40,409 nucleotides of DNA from positions 1 through 40,409 of the forward strand of contig JALLOM010000003.1 in the NCBI GenBank assembly GCA_027717865.1. The letters run 5' to 3'. The position numbers and the translations under genes are program-made. Each line of letters begins with the position of its first letter. Position 1 is the first letter of the stretch. The notes beneath the pieces were generated by a model. That model searched no databases, was not told the origin of the DNA, and saw only the letters and a list, made by a program, of their open reading frames with translations. The stretch comes from Acidobacteria bacterium AH-259-O06 (lineage in GTDB: Bacteria; Acidobacteriota; UBA6911; RPQK01; JADFOI01). Shown here piece by piece: positions 1-9,607 of the stretch.

Positions 1-2413
1 GATAGTCACCAATGTACTCGAGGGCTTTTCTGGATGGAAAGACTAGGTTGAGAGACCGGGTCAGTTTCTTAAACGCCAGCAAGTACTCGAAGCGCAGGTC
101 TTCGTCGTAGAAGAGATCGAAGAAGGCGTCATGGTCGGAGAGGTCTTCGAGGCCGCGATCCTTGAGTAGCTGCATGATGGACTTGTAGGTCCCCTCGAGC
201 TCTAGCAACTCGTCCTCAAGCGAGCCGAAGTTCTCGAGGATCTCCAGTTGCTCCTTTTCGTCATAGACGTCGATCGCTTTCTTCAGATGATGACCGATCC
301 CCACGTAGTCGATGATGAAGCCCTTGTGTTTCCCCTCGCCGCTGACTCGGTTCACCCGAGCGATAGCCTGTAGCAGGTTGTGGGCAATGATCACCTTGTC
401 TAGGTACATGACCTGCTCAATTCGGGCATCGAAGCCAGTTAACAGCATGTTGTTGACGATGATGATACCGACATCCCCTGTAATTCCCTCACCCTCTCCA
501 TCGAAGGGCAACTTGAAACTCTTGATCGTTGTCTGATGCTTCGACTTGTCCGTGTGCACCTTGATGTATGGCAGATCGTTGTGACTCCCTGAAATGATCA
601 CATCGGTCTTAAGTTTCTTGAGAGTTCCAAGGTCGAGATTTTTGTGGTTGTCTTGTTCGAGCTGGGAGATCGCGTCCGCGAGGGCGACGTCGATATGGGT
701 CTTGTAGCGAACCGCCGCCTCGCGTGAGGTTGTAACCACCTGTGCCTTGAAACCGTTCGGGAAGACGTGCTCCAGATAATGGGCGACCAAGTCCTTGGCC
801 TTGGCGGCGATGGTCTCCTGGGCTTCCAGGTAGGCATCCCGGGAGCTGTAGCCAAGGATCTCCATGCGTTGCTGGAGGTTGTAGTCGCTGAAGACGTCCT
901 CGAAGGCCGTGTCCATCCCCTTCTGGTCCGGCACCTCGGCGTCATGGGTGCGACCTTCGTAGACGATCTCGAGGGTCACACCGTCCTCGATGGACTGCCG
1001 CATGGTGTACTTGTCTATGTAGTCGCCGAAGACCTTCTCGGTCTTGTCGATGGGGGTCCCCGTGTAGCCGATGCGGGTGGCGTTGGGGATGGCCCTGTCG
1101 AGGTTCGCGCCAAGGAGGTAGTACTGCGAGCGGTGTGCCTCGTCTGTCATCACGAGGATGTGCGAGCTTATGTTCAGCTCGGGGAACGATTCGCTGAGGT
1201 CTGCCTCACGGAACTTGTGGATCATCGCCATGACGAGATCCGAGGAGTCCGTGCGGAGCAGCTCCTTCAACTTCTTGATGCTGTCAGCCACCTTGATGGT
1301 AAATCCAATGCCCTGACTGGTCTCGGTTAGCTGTTCCTCGAGCTGGGTGCGGTCGGTGACAAACACCACCTTCCAGTTGGAGAGCTGCGGATGACGGTAC
1401 ATCTCCCGCACCATGAACATCATTGTGAGCGACTTTCCCGACCCCTGGGTGTGCCAGATGATGCCGCCGCGCTCCATAGGGCTCTTGCCCGCCAGGAGCC
1501 GCGCTACCGCGAGCTTGACGGCACGGAACTGTTGGTAGCGCCCCACGATCTTGATCGTCTGTCCCTTATCGTCAGTCGAGAAGAGGGTGAAGTTGCGAAT
1601 CAGGTCCAGCAGATTGTCCCGGTCCAGCATTCCGGCGACCAGGCGCCGCTGATCGTTGGGCGAGCTCGCGCCGTGCTCCAGGTCGTCCACCGTGCGTGGG
1701 TAGGGATCCGCCCAGCGGTAGAAGTGCTTCTCGTCGTGTGTGGTGATCGTGCCGAACTTAGCCTCTTGGCGGCAGGTGGCCACGATGAATTGGTTATAGA
1801 AGAAGAGCGGAGGACTGCCCTCTCCCTTAGCCCCACGTTGCTCGCTGTAGCGCATGAGCTGGTCGATGGCCTCCGGGATAGGCTCCTTCACCTTGGGCGA
1901 CTTACACTCCACAACCACCAGCGGGATGCCGTTCAGGAAGAGCGTGATGTCGGGAATGATGTGGTGCTCCGTTCCCAGGATGCGCACCTTGAACTGGGAA
2001 ACGGCGATGAAACTGTTCTTGTCCCGATCATCGAAGTCGATAAAGCTAACCGTCGGGCTCTTCTCGCCGGTTTTGCGGTTCTCCGAGACGCTGGTGTTCT
2101 CCAGAAGCAGGTCGAGAGCGTGGCGGTTATTCTCGAGCAGGTTTGTACTCGGGAAGTTACCTGTAAGGCGCTTAACGACCTCCTCCACCTGATCGGCGTC
2201 CAGCCAGGGGTTGATCTTCTGGAGAGACTCTCGAAGGACCGGGCCGAGCACGACCTCAGTGAAGCTCTCGCGATAGCTTTCGTCAGGGTTCTGCTTCGTT
2301 TCGAGGCGGATGATTTTCCACTCGAGGTCAGCGAGTTGATCCAGGAACGGCTCCTCAACGTGGTTCTTCTCGTCGAGCTTGATGTGCTTGGGAGTCTTGT
2401 CCTGCTGAGCCAT
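1..2413 (-). CDS. hsdR: Type I restriction enzyme, R (motor/nuclease) subunit, 3' end outside window
   Basis: The frame is open from the ATG at 2413 to the window edge (804 codons), so the C-terminus is missing. The N-terminal nuclease domain shows the PD...ECK pattern (PD about residues 154-155, ECK 169-171). The helicase motor has Walker A HTQGSGKS (321-328) and a DEAH box TDEAH (423-427), followed by helicase motifs such as GYTGTP and QAIARVNR. In this family the subunit translocates DNA using ATP and cleaves unmethylated DNA away from the recognition site, in complex with HsdM and HsdS. Its start overlaps the hsdS stop by one base (TGATG), so translation is probably coupled. No internal stop was found in the part that can be read. 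Confidence 0.96.
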   Translation of the reverse strand, partial: MAQQDKTPKHIKLDEKNHVEEPFLDQLADLEWKIIRLETKQNPDESYRESFTEVVLGPVLRESLQKINPWLDADQVEEVVKRLTGNFPSTNLLENNRHALDLLLENTSVSENRKTGEKSPTVSFIDFDDRDKNSFIAVSQFKVRILGTEHHIIPDITLFLNGIPLVVVECKSPKVKEPIPEAIDQLMRYSEQRGAKGEGSPPLFFYNQFIVATCRQEAKFGTITTHDEKHFYRWADPYPRTVDDLEHGASSPNDQRRLVAGMLDRDNLLDLIRNFTLFSTDDKGQTIKIVGRYQQFRAVKLAVARLLAGKSPMERGGIIWHTQGSGKSLTMMFMVREMYRHPQLSNWKVVFVTDRTQLEEQLTETSQGIGFTIKVADSIKKLKELLRTDSSDLVMAMIHKFREADLSESFPELNISSHILVMTDEAHRSQYYLLGANLDRAIPNATRIGYTGTPIDKTEKVFGDYIDKYTMRQSIEDGVTLEIVYEGRTHDAEVPDQKGMDTAFEDVFSDYNLQQRMEILGYSSRDAYLEAQETIAAKAKDLVAHYLEHVFPNGFKAQVVTTSREAAVRYKTHIDVALADAISQLEQDNHKNLDLGTLKKLKTDVIISGSHNDLPYIKVHTDKSKHQTTIKSFKLPFDGEGEGITGDVGIIIVNNMLLTGFDARIEQVMYLDKVIIAHNLLQAIARVNRVSGEGKHKGFIIDYVGIGHHLKKAIDVYDEKEQLEILENFGSLEDELLELEGTYKSIMQLLKDRGLEDLSDHDAFFDLFYDEDLRFEYLLAFKKLTRSLNLVFPSRKALEYIGDY

Positions 2414-3717
2414 CACCTCGCCTTGGCCCCTTGATCGACCAGCTTCGTGACCCGCACCTTGCCTGAGAGGAGGTCCTGCATCAATCCAGCCTTAAGCCTG
2501 ATCAGTTTTTCCCCCTGGCATTGCTCGGCCGCGATAGCCGCCTGCTGACTGTTCAGAATATCAGCGATTCTCTTTTGTTCGTGGTTATTTCTGGGGAACG
2601 CGATGAGGATGGTTCTAAGGTCGCCAAGCGTTATCTCAGTGAACGTCGTGCCCTTCTGCACAAGCATGAGCTGAGTGCCGACGGCAGGTGTACGCATAAA
2701 CCACAAGAGGAAGTCTGTGCGCACAGAGCTACCGGGAGAAATCTTGGCGGTCCCCTGCGTAAGGTTTGCTCCATCGATCTCTTTCGGGATGGGCAATACC
2801 TTGCCGACGGTTGCGCGGAGTGCGAATACGATGTCTCCGAAATGAACCTCCGAGCGCCGGTACGATTTGGCGATCGCCTTTGTCGTTCTCAACAATCTTG
2901 GCAGTGGCAGGGTGTCCCCAGACATGTCTCCGGTCCGTATGTATGGCACACCGCCCTCAACGTGCGGACCGGCTTGGACAATCCCGTAGGTGATGGGCTC
3001 CTTCACTAACGTGCCCAGTGGAGACGCATCCCACTTAATCGGAATCCGCCCCAGCGGCGAGTTCTTGAACTCGTGGGTCTCTTCCGAGCGGATGTTGCCG
3101 TGTTCGTCGATGCCGCGGGTGAGAAGATCCTGCAGCAGGCCGGTTTTGATGCGCTGCTGCTTCGCGATGATGGCCTCAGTCTGCTCGATGACTGTGTCGA
3201 TGGTGTCGAGGATCTTCCCTATACATTGCTGCTCTGGGAGGGGTGGCACCGGCACTTCCAAGTTCTGAATGTTGCTAAGTACAAGGCGCTTGAGAGCACT
3301 TCCCGACGTCGCGTTCTCGATCTGCTGCTGGAAATCTGATGATCTAAGGGCCTGTCCGAGGAAACGGCGATCCACACCGTGGCGGGGCCGCATGATGCAG
3401 ATTGATGATAGAGCCGTAATTGATTCCGGTTGCTCGTAAACGACGACCTTACCGATCGTTCCGTCCTTCGATAGCAGGACATCGCCTGGGTTGACCCCGC
3501 AGCCACCGGATTGCAGTTTCCGAAAGTCGGCTTCAGAGATCCTGGTGCAAGAGCCTAGGTCTACATGCCCATTCCGCAAGTCCTTCACGTTGGCGATCGC
3601 AGGGCCCGCCGGCTGCGGAGCTGGGCTCAAATGCGATCCGTCGGTCAGCCTGGAGCATATGGTGCTCAGTGGTTCCCGTTTCCAAACTTGCTCGATCCCA
3701 GGTGTCTGTTCAGACAT
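2413..3717 (-). CDS. hsdS: Type I restriction-modification specificity subunit
   Basis: About 434 residues, the normal size for HsdS. It has two target-recognition domains separated by a central conserved helix (motif [16 protein letters not shown]), with a second related helix near the C-terminus ([12 protein letters not shown] followed by [13 protein letters not shown]). Each recognition domain reads one half of a bipartite DNA target. The frame extends upstream to 3756, but the ATG at 3717 is preferred. It gives an eight-base ATGTCTGA overlap with the hsdM stop, and the mRNA just upstream has a G-rich ribosome-binding stretch. The central and C-terminal repeats look intact. The recognition sequence cannot be predicted from reading alone. 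Confidence 0.95.
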   Translation of the reverse strand: MSEQTPGIEQVWKREPLSTICSRLTDGSHLSPAPQPAGPAIANVKDLRNGHVDLGSCTRISEADFRKLQSGGCGVNPGDVLLSKDGTIGKVVVYEQPESITALSSICIMRPRHGVDRRFLGQALRSSDFQQQIENATSGSALKRLVLSNIQNLEVPVPPLPEQQCIGKILDTIDTVIEQTEAIIAKQQRIKTGLLQDLLTRGIDEHGNIRSEETHEFKNSPLGRIPIKWDASPLGTLVKEPITYGIVQAGPHVEGGVPYIRTGDMSGDTLPLPRLLRTTKAIAKSYRRSEVHFGDIVFALRATVGKVLPIPKEIDGANLTQGTAKISPGSSVRTDFLLWFMRTPAVGTQLMLVQKGTTFTEITLGDLRTILIAFPRNNHEQKRIADILNSQQAAIAAEQCQGEKLIRLKAGLMQDLLSGKVRVTKLVDQGAKAR

Positions 3718-6370
3718 AGGCGAGCCCCCGCATGAAGGAATCAAGCCGTGCCTCAATTTTACTACGGTCGCGTTCGAGGTCTTCCAACGTCACCTGATAC
3801 TTGTCCCACAGGTGGTCAACAGCCTGGACCAACTCGCGTTCTTGCGCGCTGAGGTATCGAGCCAGTTGCGAGACCGCTAGCTCATAAAGCCTTTTCAGGA
3901 TGAGCTGCTTGGCCTCCTCGGGCTCGAGCTCACCGCCGATCTGCATCATCAATCCGTCGATCAGGTTAAGGCGCTTTTCCAGAACGGCTTTGTCCTTGTT
4001 CAGGGCGTTGATCTTCTTCTTGTCGTCCTTGTTGCCTGGGTCGAGCTCCCCGAGCCGCAGATCCGCCTGCTGGATCAAAGCGCGGCTTTCCGCCTTCTTC
4101 TCGTCCGCGCCAATCCTCTTGAGACTTAGCTTAATCTCGAGGTCGCGCTCGGTCATCTTCAACGTGGCCTTGTGTGTCTTGATGCGTTTCTCGACGGCGG
4201 TTGTGGTGGCGAGCTGGTCCTGGTAAATCTTGCGCTCTTTGGTAGCCGATTCGCCGGCGGAGTCTTTCAAGTCATCGAGCATACTCTTCAGGTATTTCTT
4301 GATGACTGCGGCCGTGACCTTCTCATCCTCGTCGGGCTCATACTCCACCGCCTCCACCGCTTCCTGCAGTTCGGCCTGGGCTGTGCTGATCTTCCCCTCC
4401 AACGCCTCGATCGTGTCGGCGTCCGCCTGAAAGAAGGCTACAACCAGGTAGTCATCGGGAATAAGCGAGTGATGCCAGCCGGTGCTGATGATGGTCTTGA
4501 GGTCGAAACGGATGGCTTGCCACCAATTCACGAAGGCACCCGCGGACTGAAACTCGTCGAGCACACCCAAGGGCACGAGCTTGGCCTTGAGGGTACCCAG
4601 TAGCTCGCTGCGCACCTGTGGCAGGATGTTGTTAGATTCGAGCTTCGCGAAGTCGTCCCGCGCCAGTTTCCACCAGTCTTCAAGTGCCTTGTGATGCTCA
4701 GCCAGGACCTGCTGGAGCTCCGGGTTGGCCTCCAGCAGCGGCTTAATGGCGGCCTTCCCCTCGATCTGATCTTTGAAGCGCATGTAGCCCTCGCGGTCCG
4801 GCTCGAAGACCGTGCCGGGATCGACGCGGAACTGGTCGAACTCAGGCTTGCTGGCCTCGATCTCGCCTTCTGGAATCCCTCCGATGAGGTGCGCTTGGAC
4901 GTCCTCGGGCTCCGGTGTAGGCGTGTTGTCGACGTAGCGGCGGATGTTAAGGTTGTAGTCGTGGTCCTTGGCGATCTCGTGCCTTTCCACCAGGCGTGAG
5001 TACTTGAGGATTTCGCGCTTCTCGGTGAAGACGAAGTCGATCTTCTCGATGTCTTCGGGGCGAAGCTTGTTCTGGTTCTTCCCCTCGGCGAACTCCCGGT
5101 CGGCGTTGATAAAGAGGATCTTGTCCCGGAGTTCGTCGGGCTTGTTCTTGTTCACGACCAGAACGCAGGCGGGGATGCCAGTGCCATAGAAGAGCCCCGG
5201 GGGCAGGCTGATGATGGCCTCAATGATGTCGTCCTGGATGAAGAGCTCGCGGATCAGCTTCTCCTTGCCTCTGCGGAAGAGCACGCCGTGGGGCATGATC
5301 GTGGCCATGCGCCCATCGGGCTTCAGACTGGCAATCATGTGCTGGACGAACATGAGATCGGCTTTCTTGCCGGTTTCAGGGCAGAACTCCCGGAAGCGGT
5401 TGGCGAACTTCATGCTGGCGCGGCTGTAGTTCTGGGAAAAGGGCGGGTTGGCGAGCACCCGGTCGAACTTCTTGATCTGGCCCCCCTCCAGGATCAGCGG
5501 GTCCTCTAGCGTGTCTCCGTTCTCGATGCTGAAGCGGGTGATGTTGTGGAGGATCATGTTCATGTTGCAAATGGACCAGACGGTGCCATTGGAATCCTGG
5601 CCAGAGAGGGACAGGTCGTTGGGGTCCTGGCCCTGCTCTTCCACATACTGGTGCGCTTGGATGAGGAAGCCGCCCGAGCCCACGGTCGGGTCGTATATCT
5701 CCATCCCGACCTTGGGCTTCACCAGCTGGATCAGCAGTCGTACTACCTCGGCGGGGGTGTAGAACTCGCCGCCCTTCTTGCCGGCGCTGTCGGCGAAGTA
5801 CTTGATCAGATACTCGTAGGCGGCACCCAGCAGGTCGGGGAACTCGAAGTTGTCGTTAACCAGGACGAACTGCGGCTGATTGAAGTGGTCGAGAAGGTCT
5901 TTCCACTTCTGGTCCGGGATCTTGGTCTTGCCCTTGACCGCGTTGAAGTCAATGTTGTTCTTCAGTACTCCGGCCAGGGCGTCGTTCTCGTCCTCGAGGG
6001 CCGCGATGGCCTTATTGAGCATGTTGCCAATGTCGTGCTTGAGATGCTTGAGGGGCGGCACCTCCTGGCCGTTCTCGTCGGTCCAGCCTTCGTGCCAGCG
6101 GGCGCGCTTGGGTACGAAGAAGGTTTCACCATAGGAGGTCTTGTCCTCCAAAAGCTCGGCGAAGAGCTTGGGATCGTCCTTCTTGATGTGCGCGTACTGC
6201 TTCTTGACCTGCTCGCGCTTGCGGTCGAACTCGTCCGACAGGCGCTTGATGAACAGCATTCCGAAGATGAACTCCTTGAACTCGGAGGCGTCCATCTTTC
6301 CGCGGAGGATGTCGGCGGACTTAAAGAGGAAGGATTCGAGCTGGGCGAGAGTAATCTTCTCTTGGTGCAA
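3710..6370 (-). CDS. hsdM: Type I restriction-modification DNA methyltransferase subunit, long form
   Basis: 886 residues. The N-terminal HsdM domain (about 1-170) precedes the N6-adenine methylase core: [13 protein letters not shown] from residue 201, SAM-binding DPTVGSGG (227-234) and catalytic NPPF (308-311). Family members often have about 500 residues. The extra C-terminal part (about 500-886) is charged and rich in predicted helix and coiled coil, as in the longer HsdM subfamily. The start is a TTG at 6370: it places the family-typical [17 protein letters not shown] near the N-terminus, and no better-placed ATG exists. A weak promoter-like pair (TTGTGG / TACAAT on the minus strand, spacer 19) lies at 6395-6425. 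First gene of the hsdM-hsdS-hsdR operon. Confidence 0.96.
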   Translation of the reverse strand: MHQEKITLAQLESFLFKSADILRGKMDASEFKEFIFGMLFIKRLSDEFDRKREQVKKQYAHIKKDDPKLFAELLEDKTSYGETFFVPKRARWHEGWTDENGQEVPPLKHLKHDIGNMLNKAIAALEDENDALAGVLKNNIDFNAVKGKTKIPDQKWKDLLDHFNQPQFVLVNDNFEFPDLLGAAYEYLIKYFADSAGKKGGEFYTPAEVVRLLIQLVKPKVGMEIYDPTVGSGGFLIQAHQYVEEQGQDPNDLSLSGQDSNGTVWSICNMNMILHNITRFSIENGDTLEDPLILEGGQIKKFDRVLANPPFSQNYSRASMKFANRFREFCPETGKKADLMFVQHMIASLKPDGRMATIMPHGVLFRRGKEKLIRELFIQDDIIEAIISLPPGLFYGTGIPACVLVVNKNKPDELRDKILFINADREFAEGKNQNKLRPEDIEKIDFVFTEKREILKYSRLVERHEIAKDHDYNLNIRRYVDNTPTPEPEDVQAHLIGGIPEGEIEASKPEFDQFRVDPGTVFEPDREGYMRFKDQIEGKAAIKPLLEANPELQQVLAEHHKALEDWWKLARDDFAKLESNNILPQVRSELLGTLKAKLVPLGVLDEFQSAGAFVNWWQAIRFDLKTIISTGWHHSLIPDDYLVVAFFQADADTIEALEGKISTAQAELQEAVEAVEYEPDEDEKVTAAVIKKYLKSMLDDLKDSAGESATKERKIYQDQLATTTAVEKRIKTHKATLKMTERDLEIKLSLKRIGADEKKAESRALIQQADLRLGELDPGNKDDKKKINALNKDKAVLEKRLNLIDGLMMQIGGELEPEEAKQLILKRLYELAVSQLARYLSAQERELVQAVDHLWDKYQVTLEDLERDRSKIEARLDSFMRGLAYV

Positions 6371-6546
6371 TGTCTAGTCCGTTTCGTTGGATGGATTGTA
6401 CAACACGTTAATGGTCTGACCACAAGTAAGCAATGGGGACGGAGTTTTTTTTAGCTGCTACCAAATCTTTTCAAGGCTGCCCAGTTGATCGCCATCGAGA
6501 GCGAAGTCGTTTTCCCCCAGAGACTTAGGAGAAAATCGAAACTTGT

Positions 6547-6771
6547 GTGACTTACCGCGGCAGGGGATCTCTGCCGCTGGCGCTTTCGACACTCTCTGAC
6601 GCACGCAGCGTTGCGCCGAACATATCCGAGTTTGCTTTGATGATAGGTGTGAGCATCTCGACGCTCCAAAATTGGGAACAGGGGCGACGTAAACCAGAAG
6701 GGCCCGCAAGAACACTATTGAAAGTAGCTGCTGAAAAACCCGAAGCTGTGGCGGAGGCATTGAGCTCTTAG
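6547..6771 (+). pseudogene. Truncated XRE/HigA-type antitoxin relic (HTH only)
   Basis: The last 45 or so residues read as the C-terminal helix-turn-helix of NadS/HigA-like antitoxins: SEFALMIGVSISTLQNWEQG, then RRKPEGPARTLLKVAA and EAVAEAL. The roughly 40-50 residues that usually precede the HTH are missing. The upstream part of the frame (from a GTG at 6547) shows no similarity that I recognise, and no toxin gene lies beside it. I infer a remnant of a toxin-antitoxin pair or phage-type regulator trapped between the type I operon and the methyltransferase operon. A short functional HTH protein cannot be excluded. Confidence 0.6.
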
Positions 6772-7151
6772 ACTGAGCTTGGCCGATCCGTTATAAGCTT
6801 ACACAAGAATCTGTCCTCCCGTTTGCCTCTACTCTTGATTGGTAACTCTTGGGTAGATGTGCTGTCTGCTCCGGATCCTGGTGAGTTGTCATTTTGAGTA
6901 AACACGAGTGGGGGGAATCAGACCGGGCTGAATGATTGGACGCCCGAGAAACCGTCAAACTGATTCCTCCCAATCCGAAGTGTGTAGTTTGCCGTGTAGG
7001 CAGGTTATAGACTGAAGCCATTGCCCGCCTTTCCCCGGCGCTATGGCTCCATCATCGCTACACGCGAAAGCAGCTCGACCTTCCTTAGACCCGAGGCCGC
7101 GACCTTGGCAAGTCAGCACTATATGGTCCCCAGGCTGTCTTCCCGAGCGTG
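6772..7151. other. Intergenic stretch without a supported gene
   Basis: Short frames exist on both strands but none shows family similarity or a good ribosome-binding site. I see no tRNA, repeat array or clear terminator. The open frame of the following methyltransferase extends back through 7021, but its extra N-terminal 54 codons look non-homologous and precede the likely promoter. Confidence 0.5.
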
Positions 7152-7157
7152 TATAAT
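7152..7157 (+). promoter_or_regulatory. Probable -10 box of the methyltransferase operon
   Basis: A perfect TATAAT lies 25 bases upstream of the ATG at 7183. A transcript starting about seven bases after it would carry the GGAGG at 7174-7178 close to its 5' end, so the positions of promoter, ribosome-binding site and start codon agree. No convincing -35 hexamer is visible at the usual spacing, which suggests an activator or a weak promoter. Confidence 0.5.
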
Positions 7158-7182
7158 CCATTCAACCGATACCGGAGGCTAT

Positions 7183-8484
7183 ATGTTCCACCATTTAGGA
7201 ATAACAAGCCCAAAACTAACAAGTTGTGACGGGCGAGCCAGCTGGTTTCCCTACTACGCTGGATTCTCACCCGCCTTTGCATACAAGCTGCTCGATTCCG
7301 CACCAGGGGGACCTGGCTCCACGGTCCTTGATCCGTGGAACGGTAGCGGTACGACCTCCGCGGTAGCAAAACGCCTCGGTTATAGGGTTCTCGGTTACGA
7401 CCTGAACCCTGTGATGGTAGTCGTTGCAAAAGCACGGATGCTGAGTTCTCGCGAGATCTCTAGTCTATGGCCGATCACAATTGAATTGTTATCAGACGAA
7501 AAGACTGACAACGGGCGTCTAGGGTACGAACCGCTTTGGGACTGGTTCACACCTTCCAGTGCTGCCGGGATTCGCGCCATCGAAATGAGGCTACAGAAAC
7601 TGCTAGTCCGTTCGGGCCAGTACTCCCCACTGCGGTCGAAGGACCGGGTGGACTCATTGTCTGATTTAGCTGCATTTTTCTATACGGCGCTCTTCCGCAC
7701 TGTCCGATCACTCGTGAGGCGCTTCGTGGCTTCAAACCCTACATGGATCAAAAAACCCGGGAGCGGGCGGCGTAGAATTCGTCCTCGATATGAAACTGTT
7801 CGGGCCACATTCGCGAAAGAAGTTGCCCGAATGATTCGGAGCATGTCTGAGGATCTAATTTTCGTTCACGATTTCGAGCCTGAGCAAAACGAAGCCTCCA
7901 TCTCCGTGGCATCTTCGGAGTTGCTTCCATGTACCGCTGGTACGGTCGATCTCATCCTGTCTTCTCCACCATACTGCACAAGAATAGACTACGCTGTTGC
8001 AACAATGCCGGAACTTGCCGTTCTTGGCTACGGCAACGACCAGGGCTTTCGCAAGCTGCGGGAAAGCCTCATAGGTACATCGACGGTTCCGAAGATCGCA
8101 CCTAGGGTTTCCGATGCCTGGGGTTCTACTTGCCGAAGTTTCCTCAATAGCGTTGTGTCCCATAAATCGAAGAGCTCACATTCCTACTACTATAAGAACC
8201 ATGTCCAATACTTTAAGGCGATCTTCCGCTCAATTCGAGAAATCTCACGCGTTCTCAAGCCGGGCGGCATGTGCGTCTTAGTGGTGCAAGACTCGTATTA
8301 CAAAGAGATCCACAATGACCTCGCTGCTGTAGTTATCGAGATGGCCCAGGCGAGTCGGATGGAGTTGGAGGCTCGTGCCGATTTCTGTCAATCCAGAACC
8401 AGAGCCGGTGTGAATCCTTCTGTCAGAAAGTATCGCAGAGGCTGGAGCGCCACTGAAAGTGTTTTGTGTTTTCGTCGTGTTTAG
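7183..8484 (+). CDS. DNA methyltransferase (N4-cytosine/N6-adenine, SPPY type)
   Basis: 433 residues from the ATG at 7183, which follows GGAGG by four bases; the frame is open further upstream but that part looks non-coding. The SAM-binding motif DPWNGSGTT is at about 50-58, followed by GYDLNP. The catalytic motif SPPY is at 261-264, and KPGGMCVLVVQDSYY follows near the C-terminus. The roughly 200 residues between the two motifs probably hold the target-recognition part. Motif order (SAM site first, catalytic later) and SPPY are known from amino-methyltransferases acting on DNA. It is the first gene of a three-gene operon with a DUF262 protein and a HEPN-motif protein. I infer that it marks self DNA or senses modification state. 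No restriction endonuclease partner of a standard kind is next to it. Confidence 0.88.
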   Translation: MFHHLGITSPKLTSCDGRASWFPYYAGFSPAFAYKLLDSAPGGPGSTVLDPWNGSGTTSAVAKRLGYRVLGYDLNPVMVVVAKARMLSSREISSLWPITIELLSDEKTDNGRLGYEPLWDWFTPSSAAGIRAIEMRLQKLLVRSGQYSPLRSKDRVDSLSDLAAFFYTALFRTVRSLVRRFVASNPTWIKKPGSGRRRIRPRYETVRATFAKEVARMIRSMSEDLIFVHDFEPEQNEASISVASSELLPCTAGTVDLILSSPPYCTRIDYAVATMPELAVLGYGNDQGFRKLRESLIGTSTVPKIAPRVSDAWGSTCRSFLNSVVSHKSKSSHSYYYKNHVQYFKAIFRSIREISRVLKPGGMCVLVVQDSYYKEIHNDLAAVVIEMAQASRMELEARADFCQSRTRAGVNPSVRKYRRGWSATESVLCFRRV

Positions 8485-8560
8485 TGCGTTGGGCGAGCTG
8501 GTATATCCTGATATTGCGGTCAATCCCGTTCGGCGAAAACCTTAAACGAAAGGTATGGAT

Positions 8561-9607
8561 ATGAATTCGAAGAGCACTGGATTTACGATAGCGGAATACT
8601 GCTCGCAAATGGAAGCTGGATCCATCATTGTTAACCGCGAGTATCAAAGAAGTTCAAAGGTGTGGCCACCAGCAGCCCGCTCCTACTTAATTGACACAAT
8701 TCTAAGTTCCTTCCCCATGCCAAAGATTTCGCTCTATCAGAAGACAGACCTGCGTAGCAGGAAGACTATTAAGGAGATTGTTGATGGTCAGCAGCGCAGT
8801 CAGGCGATCTACGATTTTTTTAACAATACACTTCGTATTACTGGTCCTAGCAGATGGGCTGGCAAGAGGTTTTTGGACTTAGAAGAACCGGACCAACAGC
8901 GATTCATTGAATACCAAATAGACGCTGACCTATTTGTGGCAGCGACCGACGATGAGATCCGTCAGATGTTTCGTCGCATAAACTCTTACACCGTGCCTCT
9001 TAACCCTGAGGAGCAACGTCACGCAACCCATCAAGGCGCCTTCAAGTGGTTTGTTGTTGGCGAAACCGAAAAATATGCTTCAACATTGAAGCAAATAGGT
9101 GTTTTTAAAGAACGTGCCCTAAGTCGAATGGCCGATGCCAAGTTAATTACCGAGCTGTGTCTGGCTCTTTCGAGTGGCATGGAAACGTACTCTAAGAAAA
9201 AACTAGACAATTTCTACAGGGTCCACGAAGTTGAATTTCCGAGTCAGGAGAGGATGTCGGCCTACTTCGCGACAGGATTCGGCGTTATCTCCGAATGGCA
9301 CGATTTGCACGGAGGAGCGTTGATGAAACCCGCTAATCTTTACTCTCTTTTTCTCGCTGTCATTCACATGCGGGAGCCAATCAGCGTCTTCGAGTCAGTG
9401 TTCTCTGCCAGTTCGTTTGTGAGGGGTTCGGAGGAAATACTGTTGGCCAATTTGACTGCACTCTCTGCGGCGCTGGAAGCCGACTCAGCACCGCTTTCGT
9501 TTCGCGGATTCTTCGATGCGTCGGATCAAGCAACAAACACCAAAAGGAATCGTGAGACTCGATTTCGATGGTTGTGTCGAGCACATGGCTCCGAACTTAT
9601 CGAATGA
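8561..9607 (+). CDS. DUF262 (GmrS/ParB-like) domain protein without HNH partner domain
   Basis: 348 residues from the ATG at 8561. The upstream ATG at 8555 lies only one base after the GAAAGG ribosome-binding site (8548-8553), so the second ATG, seven bases away, is preferred. DUF262 hallmarks are present: NREYQR near residue 25-30, VDGQQR near 74-79, and FRRINSYTVPLNPEEQRHA in the middle. DUF262 is a ParB-like NTP-using fold found in GmrSD-type IV restriction and other defence proteins. There it is usually fused or paired with a DUF1524 HNH nuclease, which I cannot find here. The following gene starts inside its stop codon (ATGA), so the two products are probably made together. It lies 76 bases after the methyltransferase. 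Confidence 0.87.
   Translation: MNSKSTGFTIAEYCSQMEAGSIIVNREYQRSSKVWPPAARSYLIDTILSSFPMPKISLYQKTDLRSRKTIKEIVDGQQRSQAIYDFFNNTLRITGPSRWAGKRFLDLEEPDQQRFIEYQIDADLFVAATDDEIRQMFRRINSYTVPLNPEEQRHATHQGAFKWFVVGETEKYASTLKQIGVFKERALSRMADAKLITELCLALSSGMETYSKKKLDNFYRVHEVEFPSQERMSAYFATGFGVISEWHDLHGGALMKPANLYSLFLAVIHMREPISVFESVFSASSFVRGSEEILLANLTALSAALEADSAPLSFRGFFDASDQATNTKRNRETRFRWLCRAHGSELIE

Noticed and set aside
1391-2434. Long plus-strand open frame opposite hsdR
   Set aside because: It is the antisense shadow of a conserved, intact hsdR frame and shows no family motif.
5546-6454. Long plus-strand open frame opposite hsdM
   Set aside because: Antisense shadow of the conserved methylase core; its composition simply mirrors that gene.
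7021-7182. N-terminal extension of the methyltransferase frame
   Set aside because: It lies upstream of the probable promoter and ribosome-binding site and shows no similarity to the family.
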